Below, piece by piece: positions 43,325 through 52,819 of a stretch of DNA of 54,723 nt (position 1 is the stretch's first letter; every line of letters starts with the position of its first letter). The notes beneath the pieces are model-generated. The model was not told the DNA's origin. It saw only the letters and a list, made by a program, of their open reading frames with translations, and did not search any database. The translations under genes and the position numbers were made by a program. The DNA comes from Helicobacter sp. GTDB taxonomy: Bacteria > Campylobacterota > Campylobacteria > Campylobacterales > Helicobacteraceae. Where the stretch lies: contig NZ_JAAVGY010000004.1 of the NCBI RefSeq assembly GCF_014799995.1, positions 1 through 54,723 on the forward strand, given 5' to 3'.

Positions 43325-44485
43325 TTAAGAATAATTTAAAGTAGAATTGAGGCTTACTTCTTGCAAGGCACGCCAAACCTTGAGTGCTTGGAGGTGCTCT
43401 TTTGTATCGTGGCAGCGGATAATACTCGCGCCATTTTTGAGAGATTCCAAATGAATCGCAAGCGTGCCACTCAAACGTTCTTCAACTGCACAAGACGTGA
43501 TTTTGTCAATCAGGCTTTTACGACTTGCCCCTACCAAAAGAGGATAGCCAAAATGCAAAAAATGCCCCAAATGCTTGATGAGTGCGCAATTATGTTCTAG
43601 GGTTTTTCCAAACCCTATCCCAATGTCCAAAATAATTTTTGAGATTCCAAATTTATTTAAAGATTCTATTCTTTCTTTGAAAAATGTGTCTATTTCTAAA
43701 AATAAATTTTGATAGTGCGGGTTTTCTTGCATTTCTTTTGGATTGCCTTGCATATGCATTACAACACATTCGCAATCATAGCCACGCACTGCTTGCAGCA
43801 TTGCTTCTTTTGTAAATCCTGTAATGTCATTTATGATTCTAAAGCCATAATCCAAACACTTGCTTGCGACACTTGGTGTGTAAGTGTCAATGCTTAGGGT
43901 GATTTTTTCATCAATGCGTTCTTGTTTGATGAAATGCAAAAGTTCTGTCAAGCGTGCGTGTTCCTCCTCTTCACTTACCCAAGCACTGCCCGGTCGTGTG
44001 CTTGCTGCGCCAATATCTATGATAGAAACTCCCTCCCCAATCATTTCTAGGATTTTAGCTTCGGCTTCTTTCGTGCTTTTTCTGGAATCACGATAAAAAC
44101 TATCGGGCGTTATATTGATAATACCCATAATTTTGGGCTCTAAATTATGGAATTGCAAATGCGATTCCAAATCTTGAGCGACTTTTTTGAGCCCAAAAGG
44201 CTGTAATTTGAGTTTTTTTAGCAGTGCCTTGCTCTGCGAGAGATTGAGCATTAAGATTCCGTCATAAAACTCTCTTGTATAAAGAATCGCGTCTTTGGGC
44301 AGGGCAAAGTCTGCACCAACGGCTAGAGATTCTTGCTTGAGAATATTGGCTGCAGGAGCTTTGAGAGATTGGATAGAGAAGCAGAATGTTTTATTTTTCT
44401 TGCGCAAGATTTGATAGCCTTTTGCATCACAATCAAGATTTTTAAGTTCTATTGCACAATTTTCTAAATACTGCACAAACGCCAT
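43325..44485 (-). CDS. folP: Dihydropteroate synthase
   Basis: FolP joins p-aminobenzoate to the pterin pyrophosphate in folate synthesis and is the sulfonamide target. The TIM barrel carries GIINITPDSFY, DIGAASTRPGS and GASRKSLI. The first 150 residues are an extension not found in E. coli FolP but present in HP1232. I start at 44485, where AAGGA precedes the ATG three bases after holB; the longer frame to 44602 overlaps holB by over 100 bases. Confidence 0.93.
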   Translation of the reverse strand: MAFVQYLENCAIELKNLDCDAKGYQILRKKNKTFCFSIQSLKAPAANILKQESLAVGADFALPKDAILYTREFYDGILMLNLSQSKALLKKLKLQPFGLKKVAQDLESHLQFHNLEPKIMGIINITPDSFYRDSRKSTKEAEAKILEMIGEGVSIIDIGAASTRPGSAWVSEEEEHARLTELLHFIKQERIDEKITLSIDTYTPSVASKCLDYGFRIINDITGFTKEAMLQAVRGYDCECVVMHMQGNPKEMQENPHYQNLFLEIDTFFKERIESLNKFGISKIILDIGIGFGKTLEHNCALIKHLGHFLHFGYPLLVGASRKSLIDKITSCAVEERLSGTLAIHLESLKNGASIIRCHDTKEHLQALKVWRALQEVSLNSTLNYS

Positions 44486-44487
44486 AT

Positions 44488-45177
44488 TTATCCTTGAGGA
44501 TTCCAAAGGTTTTGCGCCGCAAACTTTTGTTTTTTCTTGCGCAAAATGAGCAACAATAAAACCAAAAGGATATGGTGTGATTTTTCGTATTGTTCTTCCC
44601 AAAAAAGCGCGCGTTCAAATGTCTTGGTTTCATTGGAATCAAAATATAGTCCCATTTTAATTGCGTCTAAATATAGACTTTGAATCTCTGTCTTTAGAGT
44701 GGGGCTATTGATTTCTTTTTGTTTTTCTTTTAAAAACAAATAAATATTTTCTAAATTTAAGTTGCGAATATCCAATGCAAAAGGAGGTAGCTTTTGCTTA
44801 TTTGTATGATTTAAAATAGGCAGACGCGAGCGAATCGTTGGCAGGAGTAAAGATTTCATTTTTGCATAAAGGATAAAAATTACACCACTTGGAGGTTCTT
44901 CTAATACCTTTAAGAGTGCGTTTTGTGCATAAAGATTGAAAGAATTTGCCGCAATTAAAATCGTCTTTACATTTTCGTTTGCGATGTAGCTTTCATCAAT
45001 GATAGCGCGTGAAATTTCAATGTTGAGCTCTTCTGCACAAAATAGGCGGTGATTTTGAGGATTCTGCTGTTCATAATACGCACTCGCTTCTTCAACGGGG
45101 TGATTGACAAGCAAAATATGCCCGATTTTAGAATTGGCTTTGGGGGCAGATTTGTGAGTATTTGGAGAATCTTGCAT
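44488..45177 (-). CDS. holB: DNA polymerase III delta-prime-like subunit
   Basis: The 229-residue protein is the short campylobacterotal delta-prime (HP1231 type) of the clamp loader. It has NSFNLYAQNALLKVLEEPP, the classic clamp-loader segment, followed by FILYAKMKSLLLPTIRSRL with the sensor SRC-like position changed to SRL. It lacks a P-loop, as usual for delta-prime. Ribosome site GAGG. It lies six bases after hobA. Confidence 0.88.
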   Translation of the reverse strand: MQDSPNTHKSAPKANSKIGHILLVNHPVEEASAYYEQQNPQNHRLFCAEELNIEISRAIIDESYIANENVKTILIAANSFNLYAQNALLKVLEEPPSGVIFILYAKMKSLLLPTIRSRLPILNHTNKQKLPPFALDIRNLNLENIYLFLKEKQKEINSPTLKTEIQSLYLDAIKMGLYFDSNETKTFERALFWEEQYEKSHHILLVLLLLILRKKKQKFAAQNLWNPQG

Positions 45178-45183
45178 AAAACC

Positions 45184-45729
45184 TCATTCCAAAGCGATGT
45201 GTCCAAACATTACGGCTTCTAAAGTCAAATTAAAGATTCTATACATTTGCATTAGGCGAATATCCACAAGCGAATCCGTAGATTGCAGAGTAAAGCTGTT
45301 TTGCAAACGCGTATCAAATATCCACAAGAAGCAATCCTCGTGGCTTAAGGCTAACTTCGCTCGTGTCGTATCATTTCGTCCTACATACCAAAAAAAATAT
45401 TTTTGCGAAAAGACATTGTCCAAATAATCATTAATTAGGGAAATTTCTGTTTCGTCTTTGTGCGTTTTGTCTATCTGTGGGAAAAGGGCATTAATGCTAA
45501 GGATTGGCACATAAGGACGATTATTTGTCTTATTAATAGAGCTAATCACATAGTCCATAAACCATTCTCTATCGTGGTCTGTAATGAGAATCATGCTTTC
45601 GCCATTAAAGATTCTTTGTAAGGCGCGTTTGATTAATGGAATCCACTCAAACTTGCGCTCCTCAAGCCAAGTAGGGTGGCTTGCGTCATAACGCAAAGCT
45701 TGTAATGTCCAGCTAGATAAATCTTGCAT
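45184..45729 (-). CDS. hobA: DnaA initiator-associating protein HobA
   Basis: HobA binds domain I-II of DnaA and promotes orisome assembly; it is the campylobacterotal counterpart of DiaA. The 181-residue protein starts with FLSSWTLQALRYD-like sequence (DLSSWTLQALRYDAS) and includes ITDHDREWFMDYV. Assignment rests on this and on gene order lysC-hobA-holB-folP (HP1229-HP1232). Confidence 0.92.
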   Translation of the reverse strand: MQDLSSWTLQALRYDASHPTWLEERKFEWIPLIKRALQRIFNGESMILITDHDREWFMDYVISSINKTNNRPYVPILSINALFPQIDKTHKDETEISLINDYLDNVFSQKYFFWYVGRNDTTRAKLALSHEDCFLWIFDTRLQNSFTLQSTDSLVDIRLMQMYRIFNLTLEAVMFGHIALE

Positions 45730-45734
45730 TGGTC

Positions 45735-46943
45735 TTATTGTTTTTCTAGTTCATACACGCTATGTAGGGTGCGAATCGCTAATTCCGCGTATTTTAAACG
45801 AATCACCATAGAGATTTTAATCTCACTTGTGCTAATCATCATAATATTAATGTTATCTTCTGCAAGGGCTTGGAATGCTCTTGCTGCTACGCCGCTATGG
45901 GATTTCATTCCTACGCCTACAATAGAGACTTTGGCAATATCACTATCATAATCAATGCTTTCTACACTACCCTCAAAAGATTTCAAAACACGTTTTGTGT
46001 TTTCTAACTCTACTTCAGGGATAGTGAAATCCACATCTGTTTTACCATCGCGTCCAATGGTTTGCACAATCATATCTACATTAATATTTGCTTCGCTTAA
46101 TGCTCCAAAAATCTCCGCTGCGATTCCCGGTCTATCCTCTACATTGCAAATACTTACTCTTGCTTGGTTTTTATCTAATGCGATTCCGCTTACGATTGGG
46201 TGTTCCATAATTTCCTCTTCCTTTGTAATTAGTGTTCCTTCGTTGTGATTAAAGCTATTTCTTGTAACTAGATTAACATTGAGTTTTTTTGCCATTTCTA
46301 CGGAGCGATTCAAAAGCACTTTTGCACCCATAGAAGCGAGTTCTAGCATTTCATCATAGCTAATCTTATCAATCTTCCTTGCTTTTGGTTCAATGCGTGG
46401 GTCAGTCGTATAAACCCCATCTACATCAGTGTAAATTTCACATAAATCTGCTTGTAATGCCCCTGCAAGCGCGACTGCTGATAAATCACTTCCTCCGCGC
46501 CCGAGTGTCGTTACCTCACCCTTGCGCGTAACGCCTTGAAATCCTGCAACTACGACAATATAATCTTTTGCTAGTAAGTCATTCAAGCGCGTAGTATCAA
46601 TAAATTCTATCCTTGCCTTAGTGTGCGAATCGTCTGTTATCATTCCTGCACCTCTCCCGCTTAGGGAAATGGCTTTATAGCCTAATTCCTCTAATGCGAT
46701 AGCCAAAAGCGCACTTGTGATACGTTCTCCAGCACTTAAAACCATATCCGTTTCACGGACATTTGGCAAACGAGAAAAGAATTTCGTATAGCCTAGCAGC
46801 TTGTCTGTTTCTCCACTCATCGCAGAGACGACTACAACGACACCATTGCCAGCTTGTTTTGCCTCAATGACACGTTTTGCAACATTTTGGATTCTTTCGC
46901 AATCCCCAACGCTCGTTCCTCCGTATTTTTGAACAATCAACAT
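45735..46943 (-). CDS. lysC: Aspartate kinase
   Basis: LysC phosphorylates aspartate, the first step to lysine, threonine and methionine, and so feeds ThrC in this window. The 402-residue enzyme has KYGGTSVGD at the N-terminus, GFQGVTRKGEVTTLGRGGSD in the kinase domain and two C-terminal ACT units (about 265-400) for feedback control. The start overlaps the nudH stop (TAATG). Confidence 0.97.
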   Translation of the reverse strand: MLIVQKYGGTSVGDCERIQNVAKRVIEAKQAGNGVVVVVSAMSGETDKLLGYTKFFSRLPNVRETDMVLSAGERITSALLAIALEELGYKAISLSGRGAGMITDDSHTKARIEFIDTTRLNDLLAKDYIVVVAGFQGVTRKGEVTTLGRGGSDLSAVALAGALQADLCEIYTDVDGVYTTDPRIEPKARKIDKISYDEMLELASMGAKVLLNRSVEMAKKLNVNLVTRNSFNHNEGTLITKEEEIMEHPIVSGIALDKNQARVSICNVEDRPGIAAEIFGALSEANINVDMIVQTIGRDGKTDVDFTIPEVELENTKRVLKSFEGSVESIDYDSDIAKVSIVGVGMKSHSGVAARAFQALAEDNINIMMISTSEIKISMVIRLKYAELAIRTLHSVYELEKQ

Positions 46944-47416
46944 TATAAATAACCCTTTCGTTTAAAATATTCTAAAACCTGCTTATAAACAGGACGTTTA
47001 AAGTAGGTGATATGGTTAAACAAATCCTCCACACCTACAAACTTGTATGCGTCAAATTCAGGTTTTTCTGTGTCAATATCAATCTTTCCTTGCTCTTGTA
47101 GGCGCACCAAAAAATACTTTTGAATCTGTCCGTCATAAGGATACATTTTTTTGACAACTTGTGGTGGGAAATCATAGCTAATCCATTCTGGATATTCCGC
47201 GACAATATCTACTTTATTTGTTCCAATCTCTTCTTTTAGCTCCCGAAATAATGCTTCTTTGGGGGTTTCAGACTTATCAATACCTCCTTGTGGAAATTGC
47301 CAAGCATTTTTAATGTCTGTCCGACTTGCAATCAATAATTCACAAGTTAAGGGATACTTAGGAGAAAGGATAATAGCAGCGACATTAGGTCTGTAAGTTT
47401 TGATTTCTTTTTTCAC
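46943..47416 (-). CDS. nudH: RNA pyrophosphohydrolase (Nudix)
   Basis: NudH/RppH removes pyrophosphate from triphosphorylated RNA 5' ends, starting decay. The Nudix box is complete: GGIDKSETPKEALFRELKEEIG, with the preceding WQFPQ typical of RppH. The start is GTG at 47416, eight bases after GAGGA; no in-frame ATG is near. First gene of the lysC-hobA-holB-folP-ung block. Confidence 0.94.
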   Translation of the reverse strand: MKKEIKTYRPNVAAIILSPKYPLTCELLIASRTDIKNAWQFPQGGIDKSETPKEALFRELKEEIGTNKVDIVAEYPEWISYDFPPQVVKKMYPYDGQIQKYFLVRLQEQGKIDIDTEKPEFDAYKFVGVEDLFNHITYFKRPVYKQVLEYFKRKGYL

Positions 47417-47723
47417 TCGCCATTCCTCAAAAATTTTTAGGAATGATAGTTTAAAAGTTTTTAAATGCAGTTGATATTAAGTTCTTTTTTTATAAAATTA
47501 TTACAATTTTTATTTTGTTTAAAGTAAATCGGCTACATTTTATTAGAGGGTTTTATAAACAATTAAGGTTAAGGTTGGGTTTGGGGTATAAAAAACAAAA
47601 TAAAATGATGAATAAATCTGAAGAAATCATTTTAACCAAAGCCAAAATCCAAAGCCAGTAAAACGCAATTGAATGCGTGTCATCAGTTTTTATGCTTTAT
47701 CTTAAAACTTACAAGGAAATCCA
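47417..47723. other. Divergent spacer between nudH and gatC
   Basis: The 307 bases hold no supported gene. A minus-strand TATCAT (47443-47448) could be the nudH -10, and an imperfect hairpin ATTCCT/AGGAAT (47422-47444) overlaps the nudH ribosome site. On the plus side a TGCTTTATC before gatC may be an extended -10. The middle is plain AT-rich sequence. Confidence 0.45.
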
Positions 47724-48014
47724 ATGACGATTGATACTACTTTATTAAACCGATTGACTAAGTTAGGCGGCATTACACTAGACGAAGAGAAATTGGAGGA
47801 GACAAAAAGCCATTTGAGCGAAATCGTGAATTTTGTCGAAAACATTAATAAGCTAGATTTGGACGAGATTCCAGCTTCTTTTAATCCGCTAGATTCCAAA
47901 TTGCCTATGCGTCAAGATGAGGTGGAATCCAAGCCCGAGATTGCTAAAGAGATTCTTAAGAATGCCCCAAGTGCAGAGGATAATTTCTTCATCGTTCCAA
48001 AGATTATTGAATAA
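47724..48014 (+). CDS. gatC: Asp-tRNA(Asn)/Glu-tRNA(Gln) amidotransferase subunit C
   Basis: GatC stabilises the GatCAB complex that makes Gln-tRNA and Asn-tRNA by transamidation, needed because Helicobacter lacks the direct synthetases. The 96-residue protein shows LLNRLTKLGGITLDEEKLE, a central FVENINKLD and a C-terminal DNFFIVPKII. AAGGAAA precedes the ATG. gatA and gatB are not in the window. Confidence 0.94.
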   Translation: MTIDTTLLNRLTKLGGITLDEEKLEETKSHLSEIVNFVENINKLDLDEIPASFNPLDSKLPMRQDEVESKPEIAKEILKNAPSAEDNFFIVPKIIE

Positions 48015-48037
48015 TAAAAGTCTTAAAGAGACTAACG

Positions 48038-48983
48038 ATGCTCAAGCGAATCTTGACGATTGTATTTTTGGTTTTAATTTCTACTCATTCGTATTCTCTA
48101 ACAAAAAATGAAGAGGATTTTTTCCAAGCTGCAAGAGATGATGATATTGTAACATTTAAAAAATTGCTAGATGCGGGAATTGATATTAATTTACAAAATA
48201 GAGACTATGGTTATACTTCTTTAATACTTGCCACATTGAATGGTCGCACAGGAATAGCTAAAGAGATCATAAACAATGGAGCAGATATTAATCTCCAAGA
48301 TGAATGTGGTTTTACCGCTCTAATGTATGCTACACAATATAGCCATACAGATCTAAGTTATACTGCGGAATATTATTATACAGACATAGCTAAAGAGCTC
48401 ATCAATAAGGGAGCAAAGATTAATATTCAAGACAAAGAAGGTCTTTACCGCTCTAATGTCTGCTGCAATGAATGGTCATACAGGAATAGTTAAAGAACTC
48501 ATCAACAAGGGAGCAGGCATTGATTTCCGAAATAAAGAGGGTTACATTGCCTTAGATTATGCAAAAAAGGGAAAGCATAGTGAGATTATAAGGCTTTTGA
48601 ATCAAGAATATTTCCTGCAAGCCTCAAAGAATGGAGATATTGCAACATTAAGAAAATTATTAGATTTTGGAGTTAATGTTAACTTCCGAGACAGAACCAA
48701 TGGTTCTACTGCTTTAATGAATGCTGCAATGAATGGTCATACAGAAATAGTTAAAGAGCTCATAGACAAGGAGGCAGGTGTTAATATTCAAAAAGTAAAT
48801 GGTCTTACTGCTTTGATGTATGCTGCAGCAAGTGGTCATACAGAAGTGGTTAAGGATCTCTTAAATAACGGAGCGGATATTAATCTCCACGATAAAGATG
48901 GTCGCACTGCTTTAGACTATGCAAAAGAAGAAAGACGCAAGGAGATTATAGAACTCTTAAGCAAAAGAGAAATTTTAAAGTAA
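48038..48983 (+). pseudogene. Secreted ankyrin repeat protein, frameshifted
   Basis: The gene has a Sec signal peptide (MLKRILTIVFLVLISTHSYS) and then about seven ankyrin repeats. The frame opened at 48038 stops at 48493, while repeats continue from about 48446 to 48983 in another frame. An extra T in TTT (48444-48446) explains it: GGTCTTTACC here versus GGTCTTACT in a later repeat. Restored, the protein would have about 314 residues, in the periplasm. It follows gatC by 23 bases. Confidence 0.85.
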
Positions 48984-48998
48984 GATTGCGCCCCCTAA

Positions 48999-49973
48999 TT
49001 ATTGTTCTACCAAAATTTGCATTTTAGAATCTTTTAATTCTACATAAAGTTCTTTTTTGCCGTGAAAGTTGTAACTTGGGGCTTTATAATCTTCAAAGAA
49101 TGAAATCCTAAATAGATTTCTGTTCTGTTCATTAGGGTAGGGCGAAATATTGATTTTAGAAAACGCAATTTGTTTGGATTCTCGTTTTGCAAAGATGCGT
49201 CGTTTATTTTGTGTGAAGTCATTGTATTTCATTCCATCAAAACGCACGAAGTTTGGACTATAAAATCCCAAATAACTCTCTACATTATTGGTTTTCCAAG
49301 ATTCTTTCCAAGTATATAAATTGCCAAGAAGCGTGCTTAAATCACTTGGATTGACTTCCTTTGCATTATTGTCATAAGTAATCAATAAAGAATCTCTGTA
49401 ATGAATGATCTTATCCACCGAGCTTAATATATCATTCTCAATCGCAATGCAGCCACGCGTGTTTAATTCCTCGCGATTGCCATTAAGGGGCATTCCGTGA
49501 ATCCAAATGCCGTGCCCTGTGCGTTTTTGAAGTTTATCAAAAAGATTCGGGTAGCTTGTGCTAAAGGCAAGAGGTCCATAATATTGGTCTAAATTCGTCA
49601 AACGAGCATTTAATGTATAGACACCAATGGGCGTTGCAAGGTCTCCTTCTTTTTCTTTATGTCCGCCCTTAGAGCCAACTAAACTATTGACATTTAATCT
49701 CTCATTCCATCGGTTATTTTCTAGTGAATAGAGTTTTAAGGTTGGCTTGTTTTTAGTTGCTATAAACAAATATTGTAAGTCTTCGTAATATCCAAACCGC
49801 GTATCTTGTGTCTTAAGAGCCTCTTCCCAATACGCGCGACTTTGCATAATTTGCTCTATTTTGTTTTCTATTGCTTTGACTCCACCTTCAGAATAGAGTT
49901 TTACCCATTCAAAGTCGCTAGCTTGCGCTACTGCCATTACTAAAAGTAACCCAAAAACTTTAAAAATTTTCAT
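48999..49973 (-). CDS. csd6: Peptidoglycan carboxypeptidase Csd6/Pgp2 (YkuD family)
   Basis: Csd6 trims the muropeptide tripeptide to a dipeptide and is needed for helical cell shape. The 324-residue protein has a Sec signal (about 1-18), a YkuD domain with GHGIWIHG (H159) and TRGCIAIEN (catalytic C175), and a C-terminal NTF2-like pocket domain (about 215-324). I start at 49973 (GGAAG upstream); the longer frame overlaps era. Position after era matches HP0517-HP0518. Confidence 0.93.
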   Translation of the reverse strand: MKIFKVFGLLLVMAVAQASDFEWVKLYSEGGVKAIENKIEQIMQSRAYWEEALKTQDTRFGYYEDLQYLFIATKNKPTLKLYSLENNRWNERLNVNSLVGSKGGHKEKEGDLATPIGVYTLNARLTNLDQYYGPLAFSTSYPNLFDKLQKRTGHGIWIHGMPLNGNREELNTRGCIAIENDILSSVDKIIHYRDSLLITYDNNAKEVNPSDLSTLLGNLYTWKESWKTNNVESYLGFYSPNFVRFDGMKYNDFTQNKRRIFAKRESKQIAFSKINISPYPNEQNRNLFRISFFEDYKAPSYNFHGKKELYVELKDSKMQILVEQ

Positions 49974-49995
49974 AAATACTTCCGCCTTTTGATAA

Positions 49996-50919
49996 TTAAT
50001 CTTCAAAATTATACCCCATTTTTTTAAGACTTTCACGTTCTTTGCACCAGCTTGGAATGACTTTTACAAAAATTTCCAAAAAAACCTTTTGTTGCACAAA
50101 GGATTCTAGCTTCAAACGCGCCTTATGTCCGATACGTTTGAGTGTCGCTCCACCTTTGCCAATCACCATACCCTTTTGGCTTTCTTTATGCACGATAATC
50201 GTCGCTTTGATATAATGAACTTTTGGTTTTTCTTTATAGAGTGTGATTTGCACATCACTCTCGTAGGGCAATTCCTCACTAAGGTTTTCAAAGACTTCTT
50301 CTCTGATGATTTCTTTTGCGATTTCTTTAGTTGTATTGGGGCTTAGAATCTCTGGGTCATAATAATAAGGATTTGGCGGCATTAGTTTGGCGACGACTTC
50401 CACTACGCGTTTGAGACTTCCCAAGTCTTTAATGGAGATAGGAATAAGCGCAAGATAATTGGTTTGATATTTTTCGTATGCCTTGATGGCGGCAAAAAGG
50501 GATTCTTTGGAAACAGAATCTGTTTTTGTCAGCAACAAAATATGAGGCTTTTTTGCATCTTTTAAAAAATCTTCATAAAAGCTAATTTTATCTGTAACGG
50601 GGGCTAAAAACAATAAAATATCGCAATCACTCATTGCTTTTAGGGCTTCTTTGAGCATATATTGGTTGAGTAATTTTTCTTGAATATGGATTCCGGGCGT
50701 ATCTACGAAGACGATTTGCGTTTCTTTTTCCATAAGAATCAAATTCATTCGCTTACGCGTTGCATTGGCTTTGTGAGAAACGAGAGCGAGCCTCTCTCCT
50801 AGAAGTGTATTGAGAAAGCTGCTTTTCCCTGCATTTGGGCGTCCAAGCACTGCCACAAATCCCGCTTTTGTGGTAATGGCTTGAGATTCTTTTGTAGAGT
50901 CGTTTTGGGCTTTTTCCAC
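49996..50919 (-). CDS. era: GTPase Era
   Basis: Era binds 16S rRNA and assists small-subunit maturation. The 307-residue protein has GRPNAGKSS (G1), DTPGIH (G3), TKTD (G4) and a C-terminal KH domain with GMVIGKGGATLKRIG. The start is GTG at 50919 with GGAA nine bases upstream; residues before KAGFVAVLG form a short extension compared with H. pylori, so a later start is possible. Confidence 0.96.
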   Translation of the reverse strand: MEKAQNDSTKESQAITTKAGFVAVLGRPNAGKSSFLNTLLGERLALVSHKANATRKRMNLILMEKETQIVFVDTPGIHIQEKLLNQYMLKEALKAMSDCDILLFLAPVTDKISFYEDFLKDAKKPHILLLTKTDSVSKESLFAAIKAYEKYQTNYLALIPISIKDLGSLKRVVEVVAKLMPPNPYYYDPEILSPNTTKEIAKEIIREEVFENLSEELPYESDVQITLYKEKPKVHYIKATIIVHKESQKGMVIGKGGATLKRIGHKARLKLESFVQQKVFLEIFVKVIPSWCKERESLKKMGYNFED

Positions 50920-50936
50920 TTTTGTTTATTCCAAAT

Positions 50937-52277
50937 TTACAAAATATAACGCGCCACATCAGAATCTGCTACGAGTGATTCTAGCTTCTCTTTTACAAGG
51001 GATTCCGTAATTTCTACTTCCTGTCCTTTATAATTTTCTGCTTCAAAGCTAATTTCTTCAATGACTTGTTCCACCACCGTGTGCAAACGTCTTGCGCCAA
51101 TATCTTCTGTTTTTTCATTTGCGATTTGAGAATAATGCGCCAAAGCCAAAATCGCAGAATCGCTGAATTTCAAAGTAACTCCCTCAACGCCCAAAAGTGC
51201 TTCATATTGACGCAAGATAGAATTTTTGGTTTGTGTCAGAATCTTATAGAGTGCCTCTTCATCTAAGCTATCTAACTCCACGCGCAAAGGAAAACGACCT
51301 TGTAATTCGGCAATTAAATCACTAGGTTTGCTTAAACTAAACGCACCTGCGGCAATAAATAGAATATGGTCTGTTTTAATGCTGCCATATTTCGTATTGA
51401 CGACACTACCCTCTACAATCGGTAGTAAATCGCGTTGCACTCCCTCCTTGCTTGGGTCTTGACGACTTTGTCCATTGCCGCTGACTGCGACTTTATCAAT
51501 CTCATCAATAAAAATAATTCCACTACTTTCTGCGCGTTTGAGTCCCTCGTGTTTAATGGCTTCTAGATCTAATAATGCTTCGCTTGCCTCTACTTTTAAC
51601 AATTCTTTTGCTTCTTTAATCGTTACTTCTTTTTTGGGATTCTCTTTTGGGGAAGCAATAAAAACTCTTGCGATGGTTTCTTGCACCTTAGCAAATTCAG
51701 CCGGCATATTGCTATCTTCAATTTCAAACGAACGTTTAGGCACTTCAATCTCAATTTTTAAATGGTCCATTTCTCCATTTTGCACTTTAGCTCGCATTTT
51801 GGCACTTGCATTTTCGTATTCTTCAATCTTTTGTTCGCTCGCTCCTTTGGGCAATGGAGGGATAAGTTTTTCTACGATTTTGTCTAATACATATTTTTCA
51901 ATATCTTGTGTGCTTTTATGGCGATGCTCTTCTTTGACGAGATTAATAGAGGCGACGACTAAATCACGCACCATAGATTCTACATCGCGTCCGACAAAAC
52001 CCACTTCTGTGTATTTGCTTGCCTCCACTTTGACAAAAGGCAATCCCATTATTTTCGCCATTCTTCTTGCGATTTCTGTTTTACCTACACCGGTAGAGCC
52101 TATCATTAGAATATTTTTAGGCATAACCTCTTCTTGAATTTCTTTTGGGAGTTGCAGTCTGCGGTAACGATTCCTTAGCGCAATGGCTACGATTTTCTTG
52201 GCGTCTTTTTGTCCAATGATATATTCATCTAAATATTCTACGATGGCTTTAGGTGTCATTGCTATCACATTTTCCAC
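50937..52277 (-). CDS. hslU: HslUV protease ATPase subunit HslU
   Basis: HslU unfolds substrates for HslV. It has TPKAIVEYLDEYIIGQ at the N-terminus, Walker A GSTGVGKTE, Walker B IIFIDEIDK and the C-terminal EDIGARRLHT and final RYIL that docks into HslV. I prefer the GTG at 52277 (AGGAA six bases upstream, eight bases after the hslV stop); an ATG at 52259 is the alternative. Confidence 0.96.
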   Translation of the reverse strand: MENVIAMTPKAIVEYLDEYIIGQKDAKKIVAIALRNRYRRLQLPKEIQEEVMPKNILMIGSTGVGKTEIARRMAKIMGLPFVKVEASKYTEVGFVGRDVESMVRDLVVASINLVKEEHRHKSTQDIEKYVLDKIVEKLIPPLPKGASEQKIEEYENASAKMRAKVQNGEMDHLKIEIEVPKRSFEIEDSNMPAEFAKVQETIARVFIASPKENPKKEVTIKEAKELLKVEASEALLDLEAIKHEGLKRAESSGIIFIDEIDKVAVSGNGQSRQDPSKEGVQRDLLPIVEGSVVNTKYGSIKTDHILFIAAGAFSLSKPSDLIAELQGRFPLRVELDSLDEEALYKILTQTKNSILRQYEALLGVEGVTLKFSDSAILALAHYSQIANEKTEDIGARRLHTVVEQVIEEISFEAENYKGQEVEITESLVKEKLESLVADSDVARYIL

Positions 52278-52285
52278 GATTATTC

Positions 52286-52819
52286 CTAGAGTTCTAAAAT
52301 TTTGATATTTGTATTTGTATAAATACAAAGTTCGCCCGCAATTTTAAGGGATTCCAATACAAGTTCTTTGGGTTGCAGTGTGCTATTAAATCTATCAAGT
52401 GCGCGTGCAGCACTCAAAGCATAATTTCCTCCACTTCCAATTGCTGCAATTTTGCCATCTTCTGGCTCTACGACATCACCCGTTCCGCTAAGGATAAAGA
52501 TGCGTTCTCTGTCTAATACAATCATCATTGCTTCTAGTCGCCTTAGATCTCTGTCCTTGCGCCATTCTTTAGAAAATTCCATAACAGATTTGAGCAAATC
52601 TCCCTTTTTGTTTTCTAAGATTCTTTCAAACATATCAAAGAGCGTAAAAGCGTCCGCAGTGCTTCCAGCAAATCCACTAAGAATCTTACCATTATAGAGT
52701 GTGCGGATTTTGGTTGCATTTCCTTTCAAGACACAATTACCAAAGGTTACTTGTCCGTCTCCACCAATCACCGCACCCTTTTCGCTTTTGTAAGCTAAAA
52801 TCGTTGTTGCGTGAAACAT
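52286..52819 (-). CDS. hslV: HslUV protease proteolytic subunit HslV
   Basis: HslV is the proteasome-like peptidase of HslUV. The 177-residue protein shows IGGDGQVTFGN, GFAGSTADAF and AIGSGGNYALSAA. The start is MFHATT, so the catalytic Thr would be at residue 5 and must be exposed by removing four residues, unlike the Met-Thr start of E. coli HslV; H. pylori has the same arrangement. The start overlaps the rplI stop (TAATG). Confidence 0.97.
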   Translation of the reverse strand: MFHATTILAYKSEKGAVIGGDGQVTFGNCVLKGNATKIRTLYNGKILSGFAGSTADAFTLFDMFERILENKKGDLLKSVMEFSKEWRKDRDLRRLEAMMIVLDRERIFILSGTGDVVEPEDGKIAAIGSGGNYALSAARALDRFNSTLQPKELVLESLKIAGELCIYTNTNIKILEL

